A stretch of 64,000 bases of DNA from an uncultured Tropicimonas sp. (lineage in GTDB: Bacteria > Pseudomonadota > Alphaproteobacteria > Rhodobacterales > Rhodobacteraceae): the NCBI GenBank assembly GCA_947495685.1, contig CANLZY010000025.1, forward strand, positions 1 to 64,000. The letters run 5' to 3'. This document shows positions 29,226-38,323 of this stretch, piece by piece (position 1 is the first letter of the stretch; each line of letters starts with the position of its first letter). The notes beneath the pieces were generated by a model. It saw only the letters and a program-made list of their open reading frames with translations, was not told the DNA's origin and did not search any database. The position numbers and the translations under genes were made by a program.

Positions 29226-30128
29226 ATGACAGCGCACATCATTGACGGGAAAGCCTTTGCGGCTCGCGTACGGGAGAAGGTTGCGGGCCATGTGGCCCTG
29301 TTGAAGTCCGAAGCCGGATTGACCCCGGGTCTGGCCGTGGTCCTGGTAGGTGAAGATCCTGCGAGCCAGGTTTATGTACGCGCGAAGGGCAAGCTGACGG
29401 TCGATGTCGGGATGGCATCCTTCGAACATCGGCTTGATGCGGCAACCTCCGAGGCGGATCTCCTGTCATTGATCCAATCCTTGAACGCGGACCCAAAGGT
29501 GCATGGCATTCTGGTGCAATTGCCGCTGCCGGATCACCTGAATTCGGACCTGGTGATCAACACCATTGATCCTGCCAAGGATGTGGACGGCTTTCACATT
29601 TCGAATGTCGGACTTTTGGGGACCGGGCAGAAATCCATGGTGCCCTGCACACCGCTGGGATGCCTGATGATGCTGCGGGACCACCACGGATCGTTGTCGG
29701 GCATGGATGCCGTGATCGTCGGGCGCTCCAATATCGTTGGCAAACCCATGGCCCAGCTGCTGCTGGGCGAGAGCTGCACGGTGACCATTGCGCATTCGCG
29801 AACCCGGAACCTGGAAGAGGTCGTACGTCGGGCGGATATCGTCGTGGCTGCGGTTGGCCGACCGGAAATGGTGCCGGGGGGCTGGATCAAGCCGGGGGCG
29901 ACGGTGATCGACGTGGGCATCAACCGCATCCCGGCACCTGAAAAGGGCGAGGGCAAGACGCGGCTGGTTGGCGACGTTGAGTTCGCCAGTGCCGTCGAGG
30001 TCGCAGGTGCGATCACGCCGGTGCCGGGTGGGGTGGGGCCGATGACCATCGCCTGCCTGTTGGCCAACACGGTGACGGCCTGCTGTCGGGCCAATGGACT
30101 GCCGGAACCGGACGGGCTGACCGTCTGA
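29226..30128 (+). CDS. folD: FolD, methylenetetrahydrofolate dehydrogenase/cyclohydrolase
   Basis: Bifunctional cytosolic enzyme of 300 residues that interconverts 5,10-methylene- and 10-formyl-tetrahydrofolate with NADP. The catalytic stretch [10 protein letters not shown] holds the Tyr and Lys, VQLPLPDHL is the second signature, [18 protein letters not shown] forms the Rossmann loop, and [16 protein letters not shown] is the C-terminal signature. The start gives the typical [13 protein letters not shown]-terminus. It sits alone on the plus strand, with no other folate gene in the window. Confidence 0.97.
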   Translation: MTAHIIDGKAFAARVREKVAGHVALLKSEAGLTPGLAVVLVGEDPASQVYVRAKGKLTVDVGMASFEHRLDAATSEADLLSLIQSLNADPKVHGILVQLPLPDHLNSDLVINTIDPAKDVDGFHISNVGLLGTGQKSMVPCTPLGCLMMLRDHHGSLSGMDAVIVGRSNIVGKPMAQLLLGESCTVTIAHSRTRNLEEVVRRADIVVAAVGRPEMVPGGWIKPGATVIDVGINRIPAPEKGEGKTRLVGDVEFASAVEVAGAITPVPGGVGPMTIACLLANTVTACCRANGLPEPDGLTV

Positions 30129-30260
30129 CGGCAGCGCGGTGGCACAGGCGGGCTCCCGCTGGTTCTGCGCGCCCGAAGGGTTTGAAACAACGGTTGGGTC
30201 GCGCGCGGCGCGCACGTTGCTTTTGGGGCGAGTTTGTTGTGGGTGGGATCGGTCCCGGCC

Positions 30261-30683
30261 TTACACCGGGATCATCGTCCCCTGAAGCACGGCGATCAGC
30301 TTGCGTTTGCCGTTTTGCTCTGCCGCGACCTCTGCGGACACGACGATCAGCCGCCGACCGGGTTTGATCACACGCCCGGTCGCGATCAACCGATCGCCTG
30401 CCGCCGGGGCGAGCAGGTTGATCTTGATTTCCGCTGTCACGACATCGGCGCCCGGTTCCAGCTGTGTGAGGGCGGCATATCCAGCGGCGGAATCTCCCAA
30501 GGAAAACGTCAAGCCGGCATGACCGAAGCCCTGCTGCTGTCGGGCACCGGGAAGGATCGGCGCCGCGATCTCGACCAGCCCCGGTGCGATCTGGACGAGC
30601 TCCGCTCCGAAGGTCTGCATCAGGCTCTGCCGGGAAAAGCTGTCACGAATGCGGGTTTCGATGTCGGGCGCGGTGTTGGTCAT
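30261..30683 (-). CDS. PaaI-family hotdog thioesterase
   Basis: Protein of 140 residues with the PaaI thioesterase fold: QQQGFGHAGLTFSLGDSAAGYAA contains the conserved HG-x-x-F/SLxDxxxGYA block with the active-site Asp, and the strand TAEIKINLLAPAAGDRLIA follows. Such enzymes hydrolyse small acyl-CoA esters. The frame is open upstream, but ATG 30681-30683 gives the normal length. It lies 56 bases after pdeM on the same strand. The biological substrate is unknown. Confidence 0.85.
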   Translation of the reverse strand: MTNTAPDIETRIRDSFSRQSLMQTFGAELVQIAPGLVEIAAPILPGARQQQGFGHAGLTFSLGDSAAGYAALTQLEPGADVVTAEIKINLLAPAAGDRLIATGRVIKPGRRLIVVSAEVAAEQNGKRKLIAVLQGTMIPV

Positions 30684-30739
30684 GGTGTCCTCGTCTGTCT
30701 GCCCGATCGTGGCATGCGCCCCCCGTGGCAGACAAGCGG

Positions 30740-31393
30740 CTATCGCCGGATTGGAAAGCTGACGGGCGACGGCCCGGTCATGACGGCCCATGCCTTTGGA
30801 CCCATCAACTCCGAAAGCGCCGGCGCGGTGCAATCCAGCCCGCCAGTGAACGCCCCAAAGGCCGGGAGGATCAGCCGTCTCGTATCGATCAGAAAGCAGG
30901 GACGCCGCACGCCACCCAGCCGCGCCTTGGGATGGTAATGCCCAGAGACCTCGCCCGGGGCCGCATCCGGTTGCGCGATGTGGCGAAAGACCAAAGCGCC
31001 GACCCGAATTTCCGCCAAGTGACGCCCCCCCAGCGTCAGTGGTCCGGGATCGTGGTTGCCCTCGATCCAGACCCAGTCGCGCCCAGCCATCATCCGGGTG
31101 AGCCAATCGGTTTGTCGATCTGACAGGCTGTTTGCGGCAAGGATGTCGTCGAAACTGTCGCCAAGGCAGACCACGGTCTGTGGGGACTGTGCCTCGATCT
31201 CGGCGTTCAGGCGGGTCAGGGTCTCATCGCATTCATATGGCGGCAGCAGGCCACCCGTTCGGCGGGCGTGCCGCTCTGCCTTGCCGAGGTGGAGGTCCGA
31301 CACGCACAGCAGCCGCTGGTCGGGCCACCAGAGCGCCCCCGACGGCAGCGGGACGAGGGTTTCGTTGGCAAGGTGAATCGGCGAGATATTCAT
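30740..31393 (-). CDS. pdeM: PdeM-type ligase-associated metallophosphoesterase
   Basis: Calcineurin-like phosphoesterase of 217 residues. All metal-site motifs are present: SDLHLGKAERH (DxH), LGDSFDD (GDxxD), IEGNHDP (GNHD) and SGHYHPKARL (GHxH). The sequence around DLHLGKAERHARR is characteristic of the PdeM proteins that accompany the bacterial DNA-repair ligase and Lhr-like helicase. It lies 47 bases downstream of that helicase and has the same orientation. It probably processes DNA ends. Confidence 0.88.
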   Translation of the reverse strand: MNISPIHLANETLVPLPSGALWWPDQRLLCVSDLHLGKAERHARRTGGLLPPYECDETLTRLNAEIEAQSPQTVVCLGDSFDDILAANSLSDRQTDWLTRMMAGRDWVWIEGNHDPGPLTLGGRHLAEIRVGALVFRHIAQPDAAPGEVSGHYHPKARLGGVRRPCFLIDTRRLILPAFGAFTGGLDCTAPALSELMGPKAWAVMTGPSPVSFPIRR

Positions 31394-31440
31394 GCTGCCG
31401 TCTAGGGCGGGCGGAAGCGGGAATGCAAGCCCGACCGCGA

Positions 31441-33870
31441 TCAGGCCGGATCCAGCCCTGCGGCGCGCATCAGGCGATCGGCTTCTTCTGTCACCAGACG
31501 CTCGCGCCCGGCACCGACGACCGGGACCTTGCCAACGTCGAGCAGGAGCGGGGCGGCCAGAGGCGAGATGCGATCCAGGTGCACATGGTCGATCCGACCG
31601 TCGATGCGATCAATCATCGCCTCGATCCGACCAAAATCCACCAATCCGCGCAGAGCCTCCTCGCGGGTGATCTGCATCAACAGGTGATCAGGGTCATATT
31701 TCAGCAGCGTGTCATAAAGGATATCGGAAGAGAACGTTGCCTGCCGCCCGGATTTGCGGGCCTGCGGCAGGTTGCGCTCGATCAGCCCGGCAATCGTGGC
31801 CGACGTGCGAAAGGTGCGTTTCATCACCGCGTTCCCGGCCAGCCACGAGTCCAGCCCGTCCCGTAGCGCAGCGCGGCCAAACAACGGCGCGGCATCAACC
31901 AGCGGCTCAAGCCCCCAGATCAGGGTGGCGTAGTCGCTGGAGACAAAGCCGAGCGGTTGCAGGCCCGCGTCCTCCATCCGGCGCGTCAGCAACAGGCCCA
32001 GCGTCTGCTGGGCGTTCTTGCCGGCAAAGCCATAGACGCAGACATGGTGCCGCCCGTCGTGGGGAAAGCTCTCGACCAGCAACCGTTCGCGCTCCGGCAA
32101 CCGGGAGACATCGCGCTGCAACGCGAGCCAGCTGCGGGTGTGATCGGGCAGGTCCGGCCAGTCCGGCTGTCTGAACATGCGCAGGATGCGGTCTTGCAAC
32201 TGGATGGAACTGGCGAACTTGGTGCCCGAGAACACCGCCAGTTTCGGCCGTTTGGCGGCGTGGCGGGTGACCTCGACGGTCATCTCGCGCAGCCGTTCAT
32301 ACCGGACGATCTTGCCGCCGATCAGGAAGGTATCGCCCGGGGTCAGCGAGGCCGCAAACGACTCCTCGACCTCGCCCAGAGGCTTGCCGCCCCGGCTGTT
32401 TCGCAGCCGGACCTTGAGCGTGTCGGTGTCCTGTATGGTGCCGATGTTCATGCGGATCCGTTGTGCCGCGCGCGGGTCGCGCAACTGCCAGAGCCCGTCT
32501 GGCCGGTGGAGCAGGCGTTGCCATTTGTCATAGGCGCGCAGCGCGTAGCCACCGGTGGCGCAAAAGTCGAGGCAGGCGTCGAAACCCGCCCGCGACAGGC
32601 CCGCATAGGCCCCGGCGGTGATCATTTCGGCATACAGGGCATCGGCGTCAAAGGGACCTGCGCAGGCCGCAATCAGGATGTGCTGGCACAGAACGTCGCG
32701 CGGGCCCGGTCCGCGTGGCGTTTCGTCCAGGTCGCCGACGCGGGCGGCCTCCAGCGCGGCCTGGCACTCGACGATCTCAAAGCGGTTGGCTGGCACCAGC
32801 AGCGCCTTTGAGGGGGCGTTGTAGCGGTGGTTGGCGCGCCCGATTCGCTGCACCAGGCGCTTGACGTTCTTGGGGGCACCGACCTGGATCACCAGATCGA
32901 CATCGCCCCAGTCGATGCCAAGGTCCAGCGAGCCGGTGCAGACGATGGCGCGCAATTGTCCGGCAACCATCGCAGCCTCGACCTTTTCGCGCTGTTCGCG
33001 GGCCAACGAGCCGTGGTGGATCGCGATCGGGAGGCCGTCGTCGTTGGCCATCCAGAGGTGGTGGAAGAATATTTCGGCCTGGGCGCGGGTGTTGTGAAAG
33101 ATCAGGGTCGTCCGGTGTTGGCGCACCTGATCCAGCACGGCAGGGATCGCATAGCGCCCGCCACCACCCGCCCAGGGCGGTGGCGCGTCTGTTGCCAGCA
33201 TGGAGATATCGGCAACCGGTCCCGGATCTGCCTCGATGATCCGGACCGGATCCGGATGCCGTGCCATGAGCCGCCCGATCTGCGCGGGGTCGTCGACCGT
33301 GGCCGACAGGCCGACGCGGCGCAATCCCGGCGCAAGCGTCGACAGGCGGGCCAATGCCAGCATCAACTGGTCGCCGCGCTTGGATTCAGACAGGGCGTGG
33401 ATCTCGTCGATGATGACGCGCGACAGGCCTGCAAACATGCGCGGGGCGTCGGGATAGGACACCAGCAGCGCCAGCGATTCGGGCGTCGTCAGCAGGATGT
33501 GGGGCGGGTCGGCACGTTGGCGTTTCTTGCGGCTGGCGGGGGTGTCGCCGGTGCGATCCTCGACCCGGATCGGCAGGCCCATCTCGGTGACCGGCGTCGA
33601 GAGGTTGCGACGAATGTCCGCCGCCAGCGCCTTGAGCGGCGAGATGTAGAGCGTGTGCAACCCGTCATGCGTTCCGTCCGCCAGTTCGGTCAACGTCGGC
33701 AGGAAACCGGCGAGGGTCTTTCCGCCGCCCGTTGGAGCGATCAGCAACAGGGCAGGGGCGTCGGCCTGCTCCAACATCTGGTGCTGATGCGGATGAATCG
33801 CCCAGCCGCGCGCGGAGAACCAGCGGTCAAAGACGGTCGGCAATTTCGGTTGGGAGCGCTCTGGCAGCAT
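31441..33870 (-). CDS. Ligase-associated DEXH-box DNA helicase (Lhr-like)
   Basis: Superfamily 2 helicase of 809 residues, the length of the ligase-associated Lhr-type helicases. Motif I is APTGGGKT (about 45-52), motif II IDEIHALSESKRGDQ, motif III LSATV, and motifs V-VI appear in VCTGSLDLGIDWGDVD and QRIGRANH. A C-terminal winged-helix and beta-barrel region follows. Family members act in DNA damage response together with an ATP-dependent ligase, an MBL-fold exonuclease and PdeM. Only PdeM is present here; the neighbour upstream is an unrelated dehydrogenase. Confidence 0.9.
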   Translation of the reverse strand: MLPERSQPKLPTVFDRWFSARGWAIHPHQHQMLEQADAPALLLIAPTGGGKTLAGFLPTLTELADGTHDGLHTLYISPLKALAADIRRNLSTPVTEMGLPIRVEDRTGDTPASRKKRQRADPPHILLTTPESLALLVSYPDAPRMFAGLSRVIIDEIHALSESKRGDQLMLALARLSTLAPGLRRVGLSATVDDPAQIGRLMARHPDPVRIIEADPGPVADISMLATDAPPPWAGGGGRYAIPAVLDQVRQHRTTLIFHNTRAQAEIFFHHLWMANDDGLPIAIHHGSLAREQREKVEAAMVAGQLRAIVCTGSLDLGIDWGDVDLVIQVGAPKNVKRLVQRIGRANHRYNAPSKALLVPANRFEIVECQAALEAARVGDLDETPRGPGPRDVLCQHILIAACAGPFDADALYAEMITAGAYAGLSRAGFDACLDFCATGGYALRAYDKWQRLLHRPDGLWQLRDPRAAQRIRMNIGTIQDTDTLKVRLRNSRGGKPLGEVEESFAASLTPGDTFLIGGKIVRYERLREMTVEVTRHAAKRPKLAVFSGTKFASSIQLQDRILRMFRQPDWPDLPDHTRSWLALQRDVSRLPERERLLVESFPHDGRHHVCVYGFAGKNAQQTLGLLLTRRMEDAGLQPLGFVSSDYATLIWGLEPLVDAAPLFGRAALRDGLDSWLAGNAVMKRTFRTSATIAGLIERNLPQARKSGRQATFSSDILYDTLLKYDPDHLLMQITREEALRGLVDFGRIEAMIDRIDGRIDHVHLDRISPLAAPLLLDVGKVPVVGAGRERLVTEEADRLMRAAGLDPA

Positions 33871-33932
33871 TGCGCGATCCTAGGAACAGGCGCAGTGCTT
33901 GACCAGCCTTGCCGAGGCAGGGCACGAAAATG

Positions 33933-34790
33933 TCAGCGGGGGCGGGGTGCCAGGGCGCGGATGGCGGATTGCACTGTCCGTGGCAGGGATGTGTCGGCGC
34001 CATCGGGCGCCGCGTCCAGCGCCGCCGCGACATCCTTGGTCAGGATTCCGATGGTGTTGTCCTCGGCCCAGCCGTCGCGGGCAAACTCGATCTCGTCAAA
34101 GCCGCTGGCCAGCCAGTTCTGGCCGGAGGAGGTCGCGATCAGGTCGAGCAGCCGACCTTCGTCAAGCCCTGCCTGATCGGCCCAGTCTAGAACCAGCCGC
34201 GTCATGGCGGTGGACGACGCTGCCAACAGGTTGTTGAGCACCTTGGCCTGCATTCCGGCGCCGAACGGACCCATGCGATGCAGGTGGCGCCCCATCGCCT
34301 CGAACAGCGGTTGCAGCGCATCGATATCTGCATCGGCACCGCCCAGCATGAAGCTGAGTCGCCGTTCCTGGGCGGCGATCTGGGCACCGGACATCGGGGC
34401 ATCGACGATACGGATATGCGCTGGCACGCGGTCGCGCAGCCCAAGAACATAGCGCGGCGACAGGGTCGAGCAGACGATTAGCGTTTCCAGTTGCGTTGCG
34501 CGCGTCACCAGTGAGCCGGACCCGAACAGGACATCGTCCGTTTGATCGCTGTCACGGACAACGCTCAGCAGGATAGACTGGTCCCGGGGCAGGGCCTCTG
34601 GCCGGTCGGTGATCGGCAGGCCGTTGTCCAGCATCCGAGGCGCCGCGATATCGTACCCCGAGGCCGCGAAACCGGCGTCGACAAGGGCGGCCAGCATTGG
34701 TCCGCCCATCCGCCCGCAGCCTGCAACGACGATCGGAACCGCCGGGGTCAGTGCTCGATGTGCTCTTCCTTGACGAACATGTTCTCCCAT
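33933..34790 (-). CDS. NAD(P)-dependent beta-hydroxyacid dehydrogenase family protein
   Basis: Two-domain enzyme of about 272-285 residues in the 3-hydroxyisobutyrate dehydrogenase/GarR family. The Rossmann loop is VAGCGRMGGPML near the N-terminus, the substrate loop is VDAPMSGAQIAA, and the catalytic Lys lies in GMQAKVLNNLL. Such enzymes oxidise or reduce small beta-hydroxy acids. The ATG at 34788-34790 lies 42 bases inside the preceding AAA ATPase gene. A CTG at 34749-34751, overlapping that gene's TGA stop, would give a tighter N-terminus (TPAVPIVVAG); which start is used is unclear. Confidence 0.8.
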   Translation of the reverse strand: MGEHVRQGRAHRALTPAVPIVVAGCGRMGGPMLAALVDAGFAASGYDIAAPRMLDNGLPITDRPEALPRDQSILLSVVRDSDQTDDVLFGSGSLVTRATQLETLIVCSTLSPRYVLGLRDRVPAHIRIVDAPMSGAQIAAQERRLSFMLGGADADIDALQPLFEAMGRHLHRMGPFGAGMQAKVLNNLLAASSTAMTRLVLDWADQAGLDEGRLLDLIATSSGQNWLASGFDEIEFARDGWAEDNTIGILTKDVAAALDAAPDGADTSLPRTVQSAIRALAPRPR

Positions 34791-36067
34791 GCGCGGTCTA
34801 TCAGCTCCGGTGACATCTGGTTCGGAATGCCCTCAAACTGACAGATCGAGATCATCTGGTCGATCAGGAATATCGGCTGGTAGTTGGCGTAGATGTTTTC
34901 GATGGTCGGATACTTGACCTTCAGCAGATGGATCAGCGCGTCCTGATCCAGTGGCATCTTCCGCTTCTTGGCAACCATGGCAAAGATCTTGAGGAAATCC
35001 TCCTGGTCCGGGCCGTCGATCTTGATCTTGAAGAAGATCCGGCGCAGGGCCGCCTTGTCGAAGATCTCGTTGGGGTGGAAGTTGGTCGAGAAGATCACCA
35101 GCGTGTCGAACGGCACCTCGAATTTCTCGCCCGATTGCAGGGCAAGGATATCACGGTTTTCTTCCAGCGGAAGAATCCAGCGGTTGACCAGCGCCTGCGG
35201 CGGCTCGGTCTGTCGCCCAAGGTCGTCGACAATGAAGATGCCACCGGTGGACTTCAGCTGCATCGAGGCCTGGTAGGTCCGCGCGGTGGGGTTGTAGACA
35301 AGGTCCAGCATCGACAGCGAAAGTTCACCGCCGGTAATCACGGTTGGGCGCTCGCAACGAACATAGCGGGTGTCGAACTTGTTGCCGGTCCGCCGGAGGG
35401 AGTTCGGGTCGTCGACCTGTTCCTCGGCAGCAGAGTGCACGATTGGGTCGTAGACGGTGATGACCTGCCCGGCATATTCGATCGCGCGGGGAATGTAGAT
35501 CTTGTCACCCAAAGCATCGCGAATGCCGTTGGAGATGGAGGATTTGCCGTTACCCGGGGGGCCGTACATCAGGATCGAACGACCGGCGGAGACTGCCGGC
35601 CCCAGTTGGTCCAGCAATGTCTTCGGCAGCACGAGGTGGCCCATTGCGCCGGTCAGCCGTTCCCGGCTGATCTGGATGTTTCGGATCGACTGGCGTTTGA
35701 CCTGCTCGCCGTAGACTTCCAGCGGCACCGGCATCGCGCCATAATACTCGGATTGCGACAGCGCATCGAGCGCCCGGGCCTTGCCGGAATCGGTCAACCT
35801 GTAGCCCATTTCGCCGCCCGAATTGGCCAGCAATGTCCCGGTCGCCTCGACCAGTTTCTGGTCGCGGGCCTTGTCCACCAATTCCTGGGTGACCGGCACG
35901 GGCAGGCAGATCGCACGCGACAATTCGGTGACCATCTCGATGTTCTTGCGGAAAATCGTCTTCAGCAGGATGTCGCGCATCATCACCGCCGGCAACCGCA
36001 TGTCGTCCAGCCGCCGTGGCGCGGGGGGCGCCATCACATTGCCAACATCGCCAACATCCATGTTCAT
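34748..36067 (-). CDS. AAA ATPase of unknown role, next to Tad locus
   Basis: Protein of 439 residues. An N-terminal helical region (about 20-150) with a possible winged-helix (GEMGYRLTDSGKARALDAL) precedes an AAA+ module: Walker A MYGPPGNGKSS (about 193), Walker B GGIFIVDDLGRQ and sensor I VIFSTNFHP. The C-terminal lid is helical. I do not know its function. It lies immediately before the tad cluster in this window and, from memory, similar ATPases occur near pilus loci in other alphaproteobacteria; this is inference. The start at 36067 has the site GGCAGGTG; an upstream in-frame ATG at 36127 is less likely. Confidence 0.75.
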   Translation of the reverse strand: MNMDVGDVGNVMAPPAPRRLDDMRLPAVMMRDILLKTIFRKNIEMVTELSRAICLPVPVTQELVDKARDQKLVEATGTLLANSGGEMGYRLTDSGKARALDALSQSEYYGAMPVPLEVYGEQVKRQSIRNIQISRERLTGAMGHLVLPKTLLDQLGPAVSAGRSILMYGPPGNGKSSISNGIRDALGDKIYIPRAIEYAGQVITVYDPIVHSAAEEQVDDPNSLRRTGNKFDTRYVRCERPTVITGGELSLSMLDLVYNPTARTYQASMQLKSTGGIFIVDDLGRQTEPPQALVNRWILPLEENRDILALQSGEKFEVPFDTLVIFSTNFHPNEIFDKAALRRIFFKIKIDGPDQEDFLKIFAMVAKKRKMPLDQDALIHLLKVKYPTIENIYANYQPIFLIDQMISICQFEGIPNQMSPELIDRAWENMFVKEEHIEH

Positions 36068-36197
36068 GTCATCACCTGCCCGGTCTTCCCAAACAATTTG
36101 CCGATTTCGCCCGGAATTCGACATCAACCTCTGCCATTCCGCAGACAGTGGAAAAGATGCCGTGGTATTGTGGCCAAAAAATGGAAAGAGAGCAGTG

Positions 36198-37808
36198 ATG
36201 CAAAGACAGGGTGCCGCGATGTACGGCGGGTTTCTGATCGTGGTCTGGGCCGTCCTTGGGGGAGTGCTGATGTTGAAGGGCGGGCTCTACATCGCCAAGC
36301 ACGAAGGCGATACGATGCATCTGATCGACATCGTTCTGCGCCAGGCGCAGGGCGAGTGGCCGCATCTAGACATCGCAACGCCCATCGGGTTCCTGGCGAC
36401 GGCACCGATTGCGCTGTTCGTCCACTTCGGGTGGGGCGTCGGCATGTCGATGCTGGCGGCGCAGGTGCTGGTTGCGGCGCTTCTGGTGCCGGCCATCTGG
36501 TGGGTCGGCGCATCACGCCTTCAAACGGGCTGGGCGATGGTGTTCGGGGCCTTGTGCCTGGGGCTTTCCATGGCGTTGGTCCACGGAGAATCCCAACCTT
36601 CGATTTCTGTTTCCATGCACTACAACCGTTGGGCCTGGGCGTTGGCGTTTCTGGCGATATCGGTGGCGTTGTTGCCGTCCCTCAACCGGCGCAACGCGGT
36701 GGCGGACGGTATGGTACTGGGGCTGGCGATAGCGGCCCTTGCGCTGATCAAGGTCACCTACGTGGCAGCCTTCCTGCCGCCGATCCTGTTGGCGCTTGTT
36801 CTGCGGCGGGACTGGACCGCGATCGGCGTCGCCCTGGGGGCCGGCCTGGTGGTGATTGTCGTTGTAACCTTGACCGCAGGCCTAGATTTCTGGGGCGCCT
36901 ACCTGAACGATCTGCTGACGGTGGTTCATTCTGAAACCCGGCCGCAGCCGGGACATGCCCTCAAGGGCGTGATCGCGGCGCCCGCATACCTGGGCGGGTC
37001 TTTTGCGGCCATCGTCTCGGTGATGCTGCTACGTCAGGCAGGCCGCAGCAACGAAGGACTGGTCTTGCTGTTGCTGATCCCCGGCTTTTTCTATGTGACG
37101 TACCAGAACTTCGGCAATGACCCGCAATGGCTGTACCTGCTGGGCGTGTTGCTGTTTGCGCTGCGTCCGGCCGCAGGGACAACCAACCCGATGGGATGGG
37201 ACATGCGGCAGGCGCTGTCGCTGGCCGGGTGTGCGGTCTTCATGTTGGGCCTGCCATCGGCCTTGAACCTGGCCTTCAGCCCCTTCCGCCACCTCGCCAC
37301 CGCCGAGGCGGAGTACGGGCCGATGTTTCCGCGCTCGGACCCGCATGGCGACATCCACGTTCTGACGGCGCGGAACAATCAACCGACCGGTACAATTCGG
37401 CAGCCGATCATCGGGCTCGACCGGCCTGCGGACCCGGACGATGTCCCGACACTGTTGCTTGGGCAACCGTTGCCCGAATGTGATCTGGCGGGTGGCACGA
37501 TCACGGTCTTCGACGGAATGGCGCGCGACCTGGAGGCGGCGGGCTATGGCGGCACGGCGCTGTTCGGAGCCGACCTGTTGACGAGCTACTGGTTGTTCGG
37601 GGATTTTCAGCCTTTGCGCGGCGCGGCACCGTGGCGGTATGACGGACTGCCGGGTGTGCAGGACGCCACACATCTGTTGGTGCCGCTGTGCCCGTTGGAC
37701 AGGCGTTCACGCGCAGGAGTGGTCAAGGCGTTCGAGGAGGGCGGATACCGCTTGAGCGAGGTGCGCCGGAACGACGTCTATGTGCTGCTGGAGATCTCGG
37801 CGCCCTGA
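36198..37808 (+). CDS. Polytopic membrane protein with C-terminal soluble domain, unknown function
   Basis: Protein of 536 residues with about ten to eleven hydrophobic helices in residues 8-365 and a hydrophilic C-terminal domain of about 170 residues. The loop after the first helix (KHEGDTMHLIDIVLR) is acidic, with Asp and Glu residues followed by a hydrophobic helix. That pattern recalls membrane glycosyltransferases of the GT-C type, which carry an acidic first loop, but I cannot confirm this. It is divergent from the AAA ATPase and convergent with the prepilin peptidase gene, on the strand opposite to the tad genes. A link to pilin glycosylation is speculation. Start ATG 36198 has AAAGAGAG before it. 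Confidence 0.7.
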   Translation: MQRQGAAMYGGFLIVVWAVLGGVLMLKGGLYIAKHEGDTMHLIDIVLRQAQGEWPHLDIATPIGFLATAPIALFVHFGWGVGMSMLAAQVLVAALLVPAIWWVGASRLQTGWAMVFGALCLGLSMALVHGESQPSISVSMHYNRWAWALAFLAISVALLPSLNRRNAVADGMVLGLAIAALALIKVTYVAAFLPPILLALVLRRDWTAIGVALGAGLVVIVVVTLTAGLDFWGAYLNDLLTVVHSETRPQPGHALKGVIAAPAYLGGSFAAIVSVMLLRQAGRSNEGLVLLLLIPGFFYVTYQNFGNDPQWLYLLGVLLFALRPAAGTTNPMGWDMRQALSLAGCAVFMLGLPSALNLAFSPFRHLATAEAEYGPMFPRSDPHGDIHVLTARNNQPTGTIRQPIIGLDRPADPDDVPTLLLGQPLPECDLAGGTITVFDGMARDLEAAGYGGTALFGADLLTSYWLFGDFQPLRGAAPWRYDGLPGVQDATHLLVPLCPLDRRSRAGVVKAFEEGGYRLSEVRRNDVYVLLEISAP

Positions 37809-37815
37809 CAGGAGA

Positions 37816-38316
37816 TCAGGATCCGTACACCGCGCCCAGCAGCAGATAGGCGGTCAGCATCCAGCCAAGCGCAAGGCCCATCGGAAAGTCGCGACGGGTC
37901 CAGCTTTGCCACTCCGGTGTGGCCGCCCGCACTGCGGGAATCGCGCGCAGGGTACGATGCACGACCAAAGCTGCAAGCGCGGTGCCAACATAGATGTAGC
38001 AAAACGTCGACACGTCCCCGAGGGCCACGAAGGGTGCCATGACGGCGGCGAACTTGGCGTCGCCCGCGCCCATTGCCCCCATGCTGCTGAGCGCGAACCC
38101 GATCGCCAGAACCACCACAAGATGCAGCCATTGCCATGCGTAGGTTTCAAACGGGAGTGCGATCGGCCCAACAAGGGCATAGACCGCGAACAGGGCCATG
38201 ACGGCCTTGTTCGGGATCTTCATGCGAGCCATGTCGTTCCATGCAACCCACAGCCCGATGGGCGCGACAAAGGGCAGGAACCACATCGCCGCGTGGGCGG
38301 GAATATCCAGCGTCAT
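37816..38316 (-). CDS. cpaA: CpaA/TadV prepilin peptidase
   Basis: Membrane aspartic protease of 166 residues with about five to six helices. The two catalytic Asp are in WNDMARMKIPN (about residue 28) and in MGAGDAKF, the GxGD motif shared by type IV prepilin peptidases. It cuts the Flp prepilins after the Gly in their leader. It is separated by 7 bases from the plus-strand membrane protein's end and follows the TPR lipoprotein gene (7-base spacing). It is last in the minus-strand tad cluster. Confidence 0.9.
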   Translation of the reverse strand: MTLDIPAHAAMWFLPFVAPIGLWVAWNDMARMKIPNKAVMALFAVYALVGPIALPFETYAWQWLHLVVVLAIGFALSSMGAMGAGDAKFAAVMAPFVALGDVSTFCYIYVGTALAALVVHRTLRAIPAVRAATPEWQSWTRRDFPMGLALGWMLTAYLLLGAVYGS

Positions 38317-38323
38317 GTCTGGC

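Noticed and set aside
34928-36934. A 668-codon plus-strand open frame opposite the AAA ATPase and into the membrane protein
   Set aside because: The minus-strand AAA module and the other plus frame with clear membrane helices explain this DNA; the long frame is compositionally odd (His/Arg/Gly-rich).
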